Source: Arabidopsis thaliana
Taxonomy: Eukaryota; Streptophyta; Magnoliopsida; Brassicales; Brassicaceae
Reading direction: 5' to 3'
Assembly (NCBI RefSeq): GCF_000001735.4
Contig: NC_003070.9
Coordinates: 9,424,001 to 9,488,000, forward strand
Length of the DNA: 64,000 nucleotides
Shown here: one piece after another, positions 45,948 through 56,634 of the stretch
How the letters are laid out: each line of letters starts with the position of its first letter
How positions within the stretch are numbered: position 1 is the stretch's first letter
The notes under the pieces: generated by a model
The model's database searches: none
Told to the model about the DNA's origin: nothing
Seen by the model: only the letters and a program-made list of their open reading frames with translations
Translations under genes and position numbers: made by a program

Positions 45948-46967
45948 ATGAATAAAGCTTTTGCATACATCATTGCTGTGAGGGACAGATTTCGTGATGA
46001 ACCTGCAAAATATCGACAGTTTCTAAGCCTCTTGCGTGATCGTCGAGCTCGTAGGTATGTTTAAAAGTATATAGAGCACGCACATGTGACTATGTGAGAA
46101 TTGATTCTGATGTTATTATTTTCTTTGTAGAATCGATAAAGCTACTTTCTTTGTAGGGCTGGTGGAGCTCATTAAAGATCACTTGGATCTGCTTCTTGGT
46201 TTTAATGCCTTACTTCCAGCTAGGTTTCAGATACCCATCACACCAGCTGGATTTCAAAACGTGGTTGGAAGAAGCGTACCACCGGAGACAACTATCGAGG
46301 ATGCGACTTCATACCTCAACTCTGTGAAGAGAGCATTTCATGATGAACCTGCAAAATATGAGGAACTTCTTAAGCTCTTGAATGATATTGAAGCTCGTAG
46401 GTATGAGTTGTTTTCTTCATGTTATGTTCGATTTACTCAGTCTAACCAACAAACACGCATGTGAATTGATTCTAATGTTACTAAGTCTCTTTGTAGAGTC
46501 GATGCTGCTAGTTTCATTGCAAGTGTGGAAGAACTCATGAAAGATCACCAGACTCTGCTTAATGGTTTCAGTGTCTTCCTTTCAGCTGAAATGAAGTTTA
46601 TCAGGAAGCTTAAGGTATAGACTGCTAAATTTGGTATACTAAGCCTGAAGAAAACCATTTTGATGTTTCCAATTTGTTAACTTGCGGCTTAAGTAACAAA
46701 ATGGTTTCGTGTGCAGGCAAAGTTTCAGGGCGATGGTAGTCATGTAGCTGACTCTGTTCTTCAGATATTGAGAATGTACAGTGAGGGAAACAAGTCCAAA
46801 AGTGAGGCGTTCCAGGAGGTATGGTTCTTGGTTGAGTCACTTTGTGTTTTGCTTTCTTAGTTCTCTGGTTTGATTTGCTTTGTTATCGTTTGCAGGTCGT
46901 TCCACTTGTTCAGGATCATGAAGATTTAGTCATGGAGCTTATAAAAATTATTTTCAGTGATCCATAG
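45948..46967 (+). CDS. Three-PAH protein, unit D
   Basis: Exons 45948-46054, 46131-46400, 46497-46614, 46717-46818 and 46896-46967 (phases 2, 2, 0, 0) give 222 residues. PAH-i spans about 1-66 (NKAFAYIIAVRDRFRDEPAK), PAH-ii 91-155 (EDATSYLNSVKRAFHDEPAK; EELMKDHQTLLNGFSVFL), and a PAH2-type domain 158-219 (KAKFQGDGSHVADSVLQILR; FQEVVPLVQDHEDLVMEL). Between PAH-i and PAH-ii lies VVGRSVPPETT, a copy of the original N terminus of the family (MVGRS...). The ancestral start, ACACCATGG in sister unit E, reads ACACCGTGG here at 45915, so translation must begin eleven codons later at the ATG used here. Otherwise intact. Confidence 0.82.
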
Positions 46968-48076
46968 AGTCTAGAGATAGGCAAGGACGGTACCGGAAGA
47001 CTGTTTATACCTTCAGAGACAAAAATATGAGTAGAGCTTCTAATGAGAAGAGAGTGTTTTTAGTTTTCTTTGTAAACATTTGAGTTTAGCTTTGATTAAC
47101 ATGACATTCACAAATATGCTATGCTTCTATGCTCAATGAATTGGTGTATAAGATACTAAAAGATAGTGTATAGTTTCTTTTGTAGAGCTTTCTTTAATAT
47201 CAAAATGTTTTTTTCACTTAATATTTTCTGGTTATCTTTGGGGTCATCTTTTAATAGAAACTGAGAGGAGAAACACTCAAAATCAGAGTTCAACGTTGAA
47301 ACAATAACAGAGAGGAACAGAGCAAACCAAACAAGAATTACTTGAGTAAATACAGAGCAAACCAAAGAAATTTTAGTAAATCTAATGACAACAAATATGT
47401 TTTCTAAATTATTGTATAAATTACGAATTGATAAAATATTTTATTATCATATTGAAGAAAGCTTTTAAAATTTCAGATTCACAAATTTTACAAATTACAG
47501 TTTTACAACAACAAAAAGAAATGAAGTCAATATGATAATCCCCTACTATAAATATAGACTCGTGAATAAAACTCAAATCAGTCTCTGAGGTTTTGGTGAG
47601 AGAAAAAAAGAACTCAAAACAGAGTGCGTTTGTTTCTGGGAATCTTGAAGCCTCTCCCACTTGCGAAGACGAAGCTTGCTCGTTAGGTAGTTTTCTTCTT
47701 CTTCTTCTTCGTTTCAATTCCTTTTTCGTTCATGTGAAATGTGAAATCATGTGACGTGACGATTAGGTTAACGATCGAATGTCTTGATCTCGTATATGAT
47801 TCTTTTCTAGTTTCTTGATCGGCACGTCTTGTTGTTTTCTTTCTATCGAGACTGATTCTAGATGTTCTTAAGGATCTTGTTGGATGAAATTTACATGAAT
47901 CTGTATTCTAGAAGATGAACTTTGCATGAATCACGACGAACTGATTTAGTTGTTGCTGTAGATTAAGTTTCTCGAGATAGATTCGAGATACACGAAGGGT
48001 TTCAATGAATAATCTGATCTGTTTCGATGAACAATAATCTTTATCTTTGACTTATGGATTAGGCTAATTTGACACC
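46968..48076. other. Spacer and leader of PAH unit E
   Basis: 3' UTR of unit D, then a block (47210-47300, CTGGTTATCTTTGGGGTCATC) repeated 2120 bases later after unit E, then the shared leader with its CTTCTTCTTCTTC tract and ATTAGGTTAACGATCGA. Confidence 0.6.
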
Positions 48077-49149
48077 ATGGTTGGAAAAAGCAAATCACCA
48101 GAGTTCAATTTCGAAGATGGGATGGCATACTTCGATGCTGTGAAGGTCGCATTGCAGGATACTGAACCTGAAAAATATCAAGAGTTTGTAAGAATCTTTA
48201 TTGATTATACTGCTAATAGGTATGTTTTGGTTTGCTCTTCAACAGTTTAGAGAACAAAGACACATGTGAGAATTGATTCTGATGTTATTTTTCTCTTTAT
48301 AGATTCGGTTTCGAAACTTTGAGTGCAAGCTTGCAGGAACTCCTGAGAGATCACGCGAATCTGTGTCATGGTTCAAATGTCTTACTTCCTTTTAGGTTGC
48401 AGACAGCCATCCCTCCCGAGGCTAGCGCAGAGTTTCACATCAATAAGGTGGTTGGAAGAAGCGTACCACCGGCGGTGGCGGTGCCTACCATGGATGATGC
48501 GACTTCTTACCTCAATGCTGTGAAGGAAGCATTTCATGATGAACCTGCAAAATATATGGAAATTACTAAGCTCTTGACTGATCTTAAAGCTCGTAGGTAT
48601 GAATTGTTTTCTCCATGTTATGTTTGATTTTCTCAATTTACACAACAAACACACATGTGAATTGATTCTGATATTACTAAGTCTCTTTGTAGAATCAATG
48701 CCGCTAGTGTCATTGCAAGGATGGAGGAACTCTTGAAAGATCACTTGAATCTGCTTCTTGGTTTCTGTGTCTTCCTTTCACCTACAAGGAGGTTTATCAC
48801 GAAGCTTAAGGTAATAGAGTGCTTAAATGCTTATAGTTACTGGATGTTTCTTATATGTTAACTTGTGATTTAAGTAACAAAATTGTGGATGTGCAGGCAA
48901 GGTTTCTGGGCGATGGTAGTCAAGTAGTTGACTCAGTTCTCCAGATATTGAGAATGCACAGTGAGGGAAACAAGTCCAAAGATGAGGCGTCTCAGGAGGT
49001 ATGGTTCTTTGTGGGACACTTTGTGTTGTGTGTTGCACTTTCTTAGTTCTTTGGTTTGATTTGCTTGTTACCTTTTGCAGGTCCGTGCACTTATTCAGGG
49101 TCATGAAGATTTACTCATGGAGCTTTCAGAAATTTTCAGTGATCCATAG
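48077..49149 (+). CDS. Three-PAH protein, unit E
   Basis: Exons 48077-48219, 48303-48596, 48693-48810, 48897-48998 and 49081-49149 give 241 residues. PAH-i spans about 12-80 (EDGMAYFDAVKVALQDTEPE; LQELLRDHANLCHGSNVLLP), PAH-ii 110-176 ([40 protein letters not shown]), and the PAH2-type domain 180-238 (KARFLGDGSQVVDSVLQILR; EVRALIQGHEDLLMELSEIF). The start is ACCATGG, the best context in the array. All splice sites are canonical, and this is the most complete member of the family. Like the others it has no HDAC-interaction domain or Sin3 C-terminal region; the usual SNL protein is more than 1,000 residues. Confidence 0.85.
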
Positions 49150-50026
49150 AGTCTAGAGATAGCTAAGGACAGTACTGGAAGACTATATACCTTAAGAGAC
49201 GAAAACATTTGAGTTTAGGTTTGATTAACATGACATTCACAAATATGCTATGCTTCTATGTTCAATGAATTGCTGTGTAAGAGACTAAAAGAAAGTGTAT
49301 TTGTAGAGCTTTCTTTGATATCAAATGTTTTTTTCACTTAATATTTTCTGGTTATCTTTGGGGTCATCTTTTAATAGAAACTGAGAGGAGAAACACTCAA
49401 AAACAGAGTTCAACGTAGAAACAAAAACAGAGAGGAACAGAGCCAAAAACTACAGAGCAAACCAAATAAGAATCAAGTAATTCTAATAACAAATATATTT
49501 TCTAATTTAAGTAAACCTTATATGAATTACGAAATTGATATACTCCCTAGTATAAATATAGACTCGTGAACAAAAACTCTATGCAGTCTTGAGGTTTTTA
49601 CTTTGCTTCTAGAAATCTTGAACTCCTTACTCTGCGAAGACGAAGACGAAGCTTCTTCTTGTTCATCATTGCTGCTTTGCTCTGCTTATATCGGTAGCCA
49701 TACTTGGTTCCTCTTTCGATTTATCATTTGTTTCGTTCAGTTGATATGTCAATTCACCAGACGATTAGGGTTACGATCGAGTTTTCTGGTTCTCTGCTTT
49801 CAAATCGTTCCTCAATCTAGGGTTCTTGAGGAAGTAGATCGATATTTATTGCACTTGGCTCTGTTTCTTGAAAAACTTTAAAGAAATAGCTTTGAGATAG
49901 TAGATGGATTCAAATGATGTGATCTGACCTGTTTGGATTATAACAATGGTTTTAGGTCACACCATGGATGGAAGAAGCGTACCATTAGAGTTAACTAAGG
50001 ATGATGAATACTCATAACTCGGTTCT
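49150..50026. other. Spacer, leader and dead start of PAH unit F
   Basis: It contains the repeated 3' flank of unit E, the shared leader, and the family start ATG at 49963 (ATGGATGGAAGAAGCGTACC), which runs into a stop after 17 codons. The rest of the first PAH helix is still recognisable downstream in the same frame. Confidence 0.65.
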
Positions 50027-50990
50027 ATGGAGGAAGTATATCATGATGAACCTGAAAAATTTAATCATATTCTCCACCTCATACGTGATTATTTTAATCA
50101 TAGGTATGTCTTGATTTCCCCCGGTTATGTCTGGTTTGTTCTTAAACAAATACAGATGTGAAATTGATTCTCATGTTTCTTATTCTCTTGTGTAGAGACG
50201 ATAGAGCTAGAATCACTGCATGTATGGGGGAACTCATGAGAGATCACTTGAACCTGCTTGTTCGTTTCTTTGACTTCTTTCCAGCTGAGGCTAGCGAAGG
50301 GTTAGCCCAACTTCAAACCATTGCTGCAACAAGCGTATCACCGGATTCTACTATTGATGATGCGGTTTCATACATCAACACTGTCAAGGAAGCATTTCAT
50401 GATGAACCTGCAAAGTATTACGAGTTTTTCCAGCTCTTTTATGATATCAGGTATAGGTATGTATTGTTGTGTCCCTCTTCAATTCTGTTTGCCCTTAATT
50501 TCAAGTCTCAATCTATACAACATTGTGAAGTGATTCTGTTTGTTATATACTATTCTCTTTGTAGATTAATTGATGTTGCTGGTGGCATTACAAGGGTGGA
50601 GGAACTCTTGAAAGCTCACAAGAATCTGCTTGTCCGTTTGAATGCCTTCCTTCCACCTGAGGCTCAGAGAATCCTCCATCTCAAGATTGAGCAACGGGCT
50701 GCATCTGATATTAACAAAAGAAAACGTGTAGCGAGTTTTATCGGCAAGCTTAAGGTATAGAGTGCTAAAATACTAAAACTAATCCTTACCATTTACCATT
50801 TTGATGTTCCATCTATGCTAACAGATCCGTCGATGTACAGGAAAGGTTCCAGGGGGATGATCGTCATGTATATGAGTCGTTTCTCGAGATATTGACAATG
50901 TACCAAGAAGGAAACAAGTCCGTGAATGACTTGTACCAGGAGGTAGGGTTCTTGGTTGGGACACTTTGGTTGGATTACACTTTCTCTTAG
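50027..50990 (+). CDS. PAH unit F, decaying three-PAH copy
   Basis: Exons 50027-50103, 50196-50456, 50565-50754 and 50841-50990 give 225 residues. The family start is cut off by a stop (TACTCATAA), so the frame begins at MEEVYHDEPEK, losing helix 1 of PAH-i. PAH-ii (about 78-143) is whole: [41 protein letters not shown] longer linker with NKRKRV (164-167) could be a nuclear signal. The PAH2-type domain begins (RFQGDDRHVYESFLEIL) but the last intron's acceptor reads TTTGCGG where sisters have TTTGCAG, so the frame reads through the intron for 15 codons to a stop at 50988. Exon-5-like sequence persists unused at about 51028-51130. It may be a pseudogene or a shortened protein. Confidence 0.65.
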
Positions 50991-51589
50991 TTCTTTGGTT
51001 TGATTTGCTTTGTTGTCTTTGCGGGTCGTTGCACTTCTTGAGGGTCATGAAGATTTAGTCATGGGGTTTGCAGACGTTTTCAAGAGACCCACTGATCCAT
51101 CAGGGTCAAAATCTGCTAGAGATAGCTAAGTACATTAGAAGACTGTCTCTGCTTTAGTATAGGATGCTTTGAATATAATGCATGTTTGGGGTATAAGAGA
51201 CAAAAAGAGTAGTTCTTTCTAATGAGAAGTGAGTGTATAGTTTTCATATGAGATTAGTTTGATTCTTACTCCATAGAGAACATGATGTCATGATATGCAA
51301 ATATGCTTTTATATTTGAGGTGTAGATTGATTGGATATAAGCGACTAAAAGAGAGTGTATAGTTTCTTCTGACATGTACATGTATGATATTTTCCTCGTT
51401 ACCAAGAAGACATGAGATTTTGGGGTCATCTTAGTTCAACGTAGAAACAAAAACATAGAGAAACAGAGCCTTAGCACAAACCTATAAATGACCAAAAAGT
51501 ACAAAGCAAACCAAACAAAAATATAGTAGTACCAATTACCAAATATGTTTATCAATATAGTAAATCGGGTAATTCAAGTGAATTGCTGG
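50991..51589. other. Unused last exon of unit F and array edge
   Basis: Sequence matching the last exon of units D and E (GTCGTTGCACTTCTTGAGGG) lies at 51026-51130, followed by repeated 3' flank (TTTTGGGGTCATCTTAG) and AT-rich DNA. Confidence 0.6.
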
Positions 51590-52001
51590 TCTCACACATG
51601 GCACGAGGCTTCTTGCTTGCAAGTGAAGCTACAGTCAAATTCTGCTAGCGTACTTGATCAAAAGATATATGTAGCAGGATGCTGTAAGGATGGCGATTCG
51701 AATTCCTATTAAAACTTGATGGAGGTGTTCGACACAAAAACACAGACTTGCGATCCTAAGCCAATCCCTTGCAGCGAGACATTTGGCGGCTTTGACTACA
51801 AAACTCTATGTCTTGACGGAAAGTTCCACGTAGGACCAGTACCTGTTGATAAAACAAGGATTAGATTGGCTGATTATGGTGGAAAGAGGGCAGTTTTGTG
51901 GCCTAATAATATTCACTCGCTTAGGAAGATGATTTGGTGTGCAGAGGTTACGCTTGAAAAGCGCAAAAGTGGTGAAATATGGGGGAAAGTTGAGTGGTTT
52001 G

Positions 52002-52121
52002 TGTAGAGTATATAAGTAAAGGATAGTTTAATAAATCATTAATCCCTAATTCATTCTAATGTAGTCACTATATATATTGTAATTATATCATCTAATGAAT
52101 TATTCAGCCTTCAATACTATA
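52002..52121 (+). repeat. Copia left LTR
   Basis: 120 bases from TGTAGAGTATATAAG to CAATACTATA, followed directly by the primer-binding site. Confidence 0.92.
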
Positions 52122-52208
52122 TGGTATCAGAGCTTTAAACGATCCCTAAACCTAAATCTAGCCGCTACTCTGTTTTTCATCATTTTTCATTATTTTTCTT
52201 TCTCTTCA

Positions 52209-55200
52209 ATGGCTTCTGAGACTGTCATTACATCTGATTCAACCAGTCTTCTCAACGTCAATATGACTAATGTTACCAAACTCACGTCCTCTAACTTTCT
52301 CATGTGGAGGCGTCAAGTTCAAGCTCTACTCAACGGCTACGATCTCACCGGCTACATTGACGGCTCCATTGTCGTCCCACCTGCAACCATCACTGCAAAT
52401 GGTGCAGTTACGGTCAATCCTGCCTTCAAGCACTGGCAAAGGCAAGATCAACTCATTTACAGTGCTCTACTAGGCGCTATTTCAATCTCGGTTCAACCGA
52501 TCCTCTCCCGAACAACAACATCTGCTGAAATTTGGACTAAGCTGATGGACACATATGCTAAACCCAGCTGGTCTCACATCCAACAATTACGACAACAGAT
52601 CAAGCAATGGAAGAAGGACACCAAATCCATCGATGAATTCTTCCAAGGCTTGGTGATGCGATTTGATCAACTAGCTCTCCTTGGCAAGCCGATGGAGAGT
52701 GAGGAACAGATGGAAGTCATTGTGGAAGGGCTCTCCGATGACTACAAACAGGTCATTGACCAAATTCAAGGTCGTGAGGTACCTCCCTCTCTCACTGAAA
52801 TTCACGAGAAGTTACTTAATCATGAAGTGAAACTTCAAGCTGCGGCATCGTCTCTTCCGATCTCTGCAAATGCTGCAAGTTATCGTCCTCCAGCCAACAA
52901 CAAGCATAACAACTCCAACAACTATCGCGGACAAAACCGTAACAACAACAATCGTGGTGCTAATTCATACCAACAGCCAAGAAACGATCAGCCCTCTTCT
53001 CGTGGTTATCAAGGAAAATGCCAAATCTGTGGAGTTTTTGGCCATAGCGCTAGACGTTGTTCACAGCTTCAGATGTCTGGCGCTTACTCCACCCCATCTC
53101 CAAGTCAATACCCTAATGCTACTGTTCCATGGCAGCCCCGTGCAAATATGGCAGCCATGTCGTACAATCCTTGGCTTCTTGATAGCGGAGCAACACACCA
53201 TCTTACCACAGATTTGAACAACCTTGCTCTTCATCAACCTTACAATGGTGGAGAAGAAGTCACAATTGCTGATGGCTCTACTCTTCCGATCACTCACACT
53301 GGTTCATCAACTCTCTCTACTCAATCTCGTTCCCTTGCTTTAAACAATATTCTATATGTTCCCAACCTGCACAAAAATCTGATTTCAGTTTACAAATTGT
53401 GCAATGCTAATAAGGTTTCTGTGGAATTCTTTCCTGCCCACTTTCAGGTGAAGGATCTCAGCACGGGGGCCCGGTTACTCCAAGGCAGAACTAAAGACGA
53501 GTTATACGAGTGGCCAGTTCCTTCAAACACACCCATCTCTTTATTCGCTTCACCTACACCAAAAACAACACTTCCTTCATGGCATTCAAGGCTTGGTCAC
53601 CCGTCTCCGCCTGTTTTAAAATCCCTTGTTTCTCAGTTTTCTTTACCAGTTTCAAATTCCTCTCAAAAACATTTTCCTTGTTCTCATTGTCTCATTAATA
53701 AAAGCCATAAGCTTCCGTTTTATTCAAACACAATTATCTCCTACACACCTCTTGAATACGTTTACTCTGATGTCTGGACTTCTCCAGTTACATCTGTCGA
53801 CAACTTTAAATATTATTTAATCCTTGTTGATCATTATACCCGATATACATGGCTGTACCCATTGAAACAAAAATCACAAGTACGGGAGACTTTTGTGGCG
53901 TTCAAAGCTCTAGTGGAGAATCGTTTTCAAACCAAAATCCGAACATTATATTCTGACAACGGTGGAGAATTCATTGCGCTACGACAATTCCTGCTAACAC
54001 ACGGCATTTCACACTTGACCTCTCTTCCTCACACGCCGGAACACAATGGAATTGCAGAACGAAAACATCGTCACATCCTCGAAACCGGGTTAACTCTTCT
54101 CACTCAAGCCTCTATTCCAACTTCATATTGGACATATGCGTTTGGAACTGCGGTTTACCTCATAAATCGCTTGCCCAGTTCTGTGCTCAATAATGAATCG
54201 CCGTATTCGAAGCTCTTCAAGACTTCACCAAATTACCTCAAATTAAGAGTTTTTGGATGTTCGTGCTTCCCATGGCTCCGCCCATATACCAATCACAAAT
54301 TGGAAAGAAGGTCACAGCCGTGTGTATTTCTCGGGTATTCCTTAACCCAAAGTGCATATTTATGCCTTGATAGAAGCTCTGGTCGTGTCTACACTTCAAG
54401 ACATGTCCAGTTTGTTGAGGATCAATTTCCTTTTTCCATCTCCGATACCCATTCAGTTTCTAATTCAAGCCCAGAAGAAGCTTCCCCTTCATGTCACCAA
54501 CCCCCATCTCGCATTCCGATTCAGTCATCATCTCCGCCACTCGTACAAGCTCCGTCGTCGCTGCCGCCCCTAAGCTCAGATTCTCACCGCCGGCCAAATG
54601 CTGAAACTTCATCGTCTTCGTCCTCGACGAATAATGATGTTGTGGTATCGAAAGATAACACACAAGTGGATAACAGGAATAATTTCATAGGCCCAACAAG
54701 CAGTTCTTCAGCCCAAAGCCAAAATAATTCTAATCCAAGCTCATCCATCCAAACCCAAAATGAGCCCAATCCGAGCCCGTCACCAACACCTCAAAATTCT
54801 AGCCCAGAATCTTCACCATCGTCTTCTACCTCCGCCACGTCCACAGTCCCAAATCCACCACCACCACCTCCGACAAACAACCACCCAATGCGAACCCGAG
54901 CTAAAAATCATATAACCAAGCCCAAAACGAAACTCTCCCTCCTAGCAAAAACAGTTCAAACCCGACCTCAAATACCAAACACGGTGAACCAGGCTTTACG
55001 AGATGAAAAATGGAGGAACGCTATGGGAGAAGAAATCAATGCCCAAATACGGAATAATACATTTGAATTGGTTCCACCAAAACCAAATCAAAATGTTATT
55101 TCCACAAAGTGGATTTTTACACTAAAATATCTTCCTAATGGTACTCTTGACAGGTATAAAGCAAGATTGGTGGCTCGAGGTTTTCGGCAGCAATATGGAC

Positions 55201-56507
55201 TCCATTACTCTGAAACTTTCAGTCCTGTGGTTAAATCTCTCACAATTCGCCTAGTTCTACAATTGGCAGTGTCTCGCTCATGGACAATTAAACAACTAGA
55301 CGTAAACAACGCTTTTCTTCAAGGTACATTGACGGATGAGGTGTACGTCACACAACCACCTGGTTTTATCGACCCCGATCGACCACACCACGTTTGTCGC
55401 CTTAAGAAGGCGCTTTATGGCCTGAAACAGGCTCCACGCGCTTGGTACCAAGAGTTGAGAAATTTTGTTTGCTCGTTGGGATTCACCAATTCTCTCGCTG
55501 ATACATCAGTGTTTGTTTACATCAACGACATCCAAATCGTCTACTGCTTGGTCTATGTTGATGACATTATTGTCACGGGAAGTAGTGATGCGTTGGTAAT
55601 GGCTTTCATCACCGCTCTTTCTCGGCGATTCTCGTTGAAGGACCCGACGGATTTGGTATATTTTCTTGGTATAGAGGCAACAAGAACCTCACAAGGTCTT
55701 CATTTGATGCAGCATAAATATGTTTATGACTTGTTGTCTAGGATGAAGATGTTAGATGCCAAACCGGTGTCCACACCAATGGCGACACATCCTAAACTTT
55801 CACTCTACTCTGGCATTGCTCTAGACGAACCCGGAGAATACAGGACAGTGATCGGCAGCTTGCAATACTTGGCGTTTACACGACCGGATATTGCGTATGC
55901 TGTGAATCGATTATCACAATTTATGCATCGTCCCACAGACATTCATTGGCAGGCTGCAAAACGCGTCCTTCGATATCTTGCGGGAACTGCTACTCATGGT
56001 ATATTACTTCGCTCAAACTCTCCTCTCTCGCTTCATGCATTCTCCGATGCTGATTGGGCTGGGGACAATGACGATTTTGTTTCCACCAATGCATATATTG
56101 TGTATCTTGGCTCTACACCCATAGCTTGGAGCTCGAAGAAACAAAAGGGAGTCGCACGTTCTTCCACCGAGGCCGAGTACAGGGCTGTTGCAAACACAAC
56201 TTCAGAAATTAGATGGGTATGCTCTCTTCTTACTGAGTTAGGCATCACATTACCAAAGATGCCTGTGATATATTGTGACAATGTTGGTGCCACATATCTC
56301 TCTGCAAATCCGGTTTTCCATTCAAGAATGAAGCATCTAGCATTGGACTATCATTTTATTCGCGACAATGTGAGTGCCGGTGCACTACGAGTCTCTCACA
56401 TATCAACACATGACCAACTTGCCGATGCTCTAACCAAGCCATTGCCTCGTCAACACTTTCTTCAGTTTTCAAGCAAGATTGGAGTGAGCAAACTCCCTCC
56501 ATCTTGA
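52209..56507 (+). CDS. Copia gag-pol polyprotein
   Basis: About 1,432 codons from the likely start MASETVITSD; the open frame extends upstream to 52095. Order along the frame: gag with LTSSNFLMWRRQV, CCHC zinc knuckle CQICGVFGHSARRC (near 53020), aspartic protease WLLDSGATHHLT (near 53170), integrase with its HHCC region and a C-terminal Ser/Pro-rich stretch, reverse transcriptase with YVDDII (near 55550), and RNase H with DADWAGD (near 56045). Integrase before reverse transcriptase is diagnostic of Ty1/Copia. No envelope-like frame follows. It is treated here as a fossil of a retroelement, not a host gene. Confidence 0.93.
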   Translation: MASETVITSDSTSLLNVNMTNVTKLTSSNFLMWRRQVQALLNGYDLTGYIDGSIVVPPATITANGAVTVNPAFKHWQRQDQLIYSALLGAISISVQPILSRTTTSAEIWTKLMDTYAKPSWSHIQQLRQQIKQWKKDTKSIDEFFQGLVMRFDQLALLGKPMESEEQMEVIVEGLSDDYKQVIDQIQGREVPPSLTEIHEKLLNHEVKLQAAASSLPISANAASYRPPANNKHNNSNNYRGQNRNNNNRGANSYQQPRNDQPSSRGYQGKCQICGVFGHSARRCSQLQMSGAYSTPSPSQYPNATVPWQPRANMAAMSYNPWLLDSGATHHLTTDLNNLALHQPYNGGEEVTIADGSTLPITHTGSSTLSTQSRSLALNNILYVPNLHKNLISVYKLCNANKVSVEFFPAHFQVKDLSTGARLLQGRTKDELYEWPVPSNTPISLFASPTPKTTLPSWHSRLGHPSPPVLKSLVSQFSLPVSNSSQKHFPCSHCLINKSHKLPFYSNTIISYTPLEYVYSDVWTSPVTSVDNFKYYLILVDHYTRYTWLYPLKQKSQVRETFVAFKALVENRFQTKIRTLYSDNGGEFIALRQFLLTHGISHLTSLPHTPEHNGIAERKHRHILETGLTLLTQASIPTSYWTYAFGTAVYLINRLPSSVLNNESPYSKLFKTSPNYLKLRVFGCSCFPWLRPYTNHKLERRSQPCVFLGYSLTQSAYLCLDRSSGRVYTSRHVQFVEDQFPFSISDTHSVSNSSPEEASPSCHQPPSRIPIQSSSPPLVQAPSSLPPLSSDSHRRPNAETSSSSSSTNNDVVVSKDNTQVDNRNNFIGPTSSSSAQSQNNSNPSSSIQTQNEPNPSPSPTPQNSSPESSPSSSTSATSTVPNPPPPPPTNNHPMRTRAKNHITKPKTKLSLLAKTVQTRPQIPNTVNQALRDEKWRNAMGEEINAQIRNNTFELVPPKPNQNVISTKWIFTLKYLPNGTLDRYKARLVARGFRQQYGLHYSETFSPVVKSLTIRLVLQLAVSRSWTIKQLDVNNAFLQGTLTDEVYVTQPPGFIDPDRPHHVCRLKKALYGLKQAPRAWYQELRNFVCSLGFTNSLADTSVFVYINDIQIVYCLVYVDDIIVTGSSDALVMAFITALSRRFSLKDPTDLVYFLGIEATRTSQGLHLMQHKYVYDLLSRMKMLDAKPVSTPMATHPKLSLYSGIALDEPGEYRTVIGSLQYLAFTRPDIAYAVNRLSQFMHRPTDIHWQAAKRVLRYLAGTATHGILLRSNSPLSLHAFSDADWAGDNDDFVSTNAYIVYLGSTPIAWSSKKQKGVARSSTEAEYRAVANTTSEIRWVCSLLTELGITLPKMPVIYCDNVGATYLSANPVFHSRMKHLALDYHFIRDNVSAGALRVSHISTHDQLADALTKPLPRQHFLQFSSKIGVSKLPPS

Positions 56508-56514
56508 GGGGGCA

Positions 56515-56634
56515 TGTAGAGTATATAAGTAAAGGATAGTTTAGTAAATCATTAATCCCTAATTCATTCTAATGTAGTCCCTATATATATTGTAATTATA
56601 TCATCTAATGAATTATTCAGCCTTCAATACTATA
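56515..56634 (+). repeat. Copia right LTR
   Basis: 120 bases, matching the left LTR except at two positions; preceded by the purine tract and followed by the GTTTG duplication. Confidence 0.92.

Larger units (their letters stand above)
45480..51450 (+). repeat. Tandem array of about 2.1-kb PAH gene units D, E, F
   Basis: Three head-to-tail copies of leader, five-exon gene and 3' flank. The 3' flank motif TTTGGGGTCATCTT falls near 47239, 49359 and 51419, giving periods of about 2120 and 2060 bases. Introns and leaders are recognisably alike between copies, indicating fairly recent segmental duplication by unequal crossing over. Confidence 0.8.
52002..56634 (+). mobile_element. Ty1/Copia LTR retrotransposon, looks whole
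   Basis: The element is 4,633 bases with 120-base LTRs, flanked by the 5-base target duplication GTTTG (51997-52001 and 56635-56639). A primer-binding site complementary to initiator Met tRNA (TGGTATCAGAGC) follows the left LTR, and a purine tract (GAGGGGG) precedes the right one. One long frame covers gag, protease, integrase, reverse transcriptase and RNase H in the Copia order. The LTRs differ at 2 of 120 sites, suggesting insertion roughly within the last million years, though so few sites give a very wide error. It looks whole in its coding part. It inserted into an F-box/kelch relic. Confidence 0.95.

Noticed and set aside
47421-47717. Minus-strand 98-codon frame with a run of Arg-Arg
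   Set aside because: It is the complement of the CTTCTTCTTC leader tract shared by PAH units.
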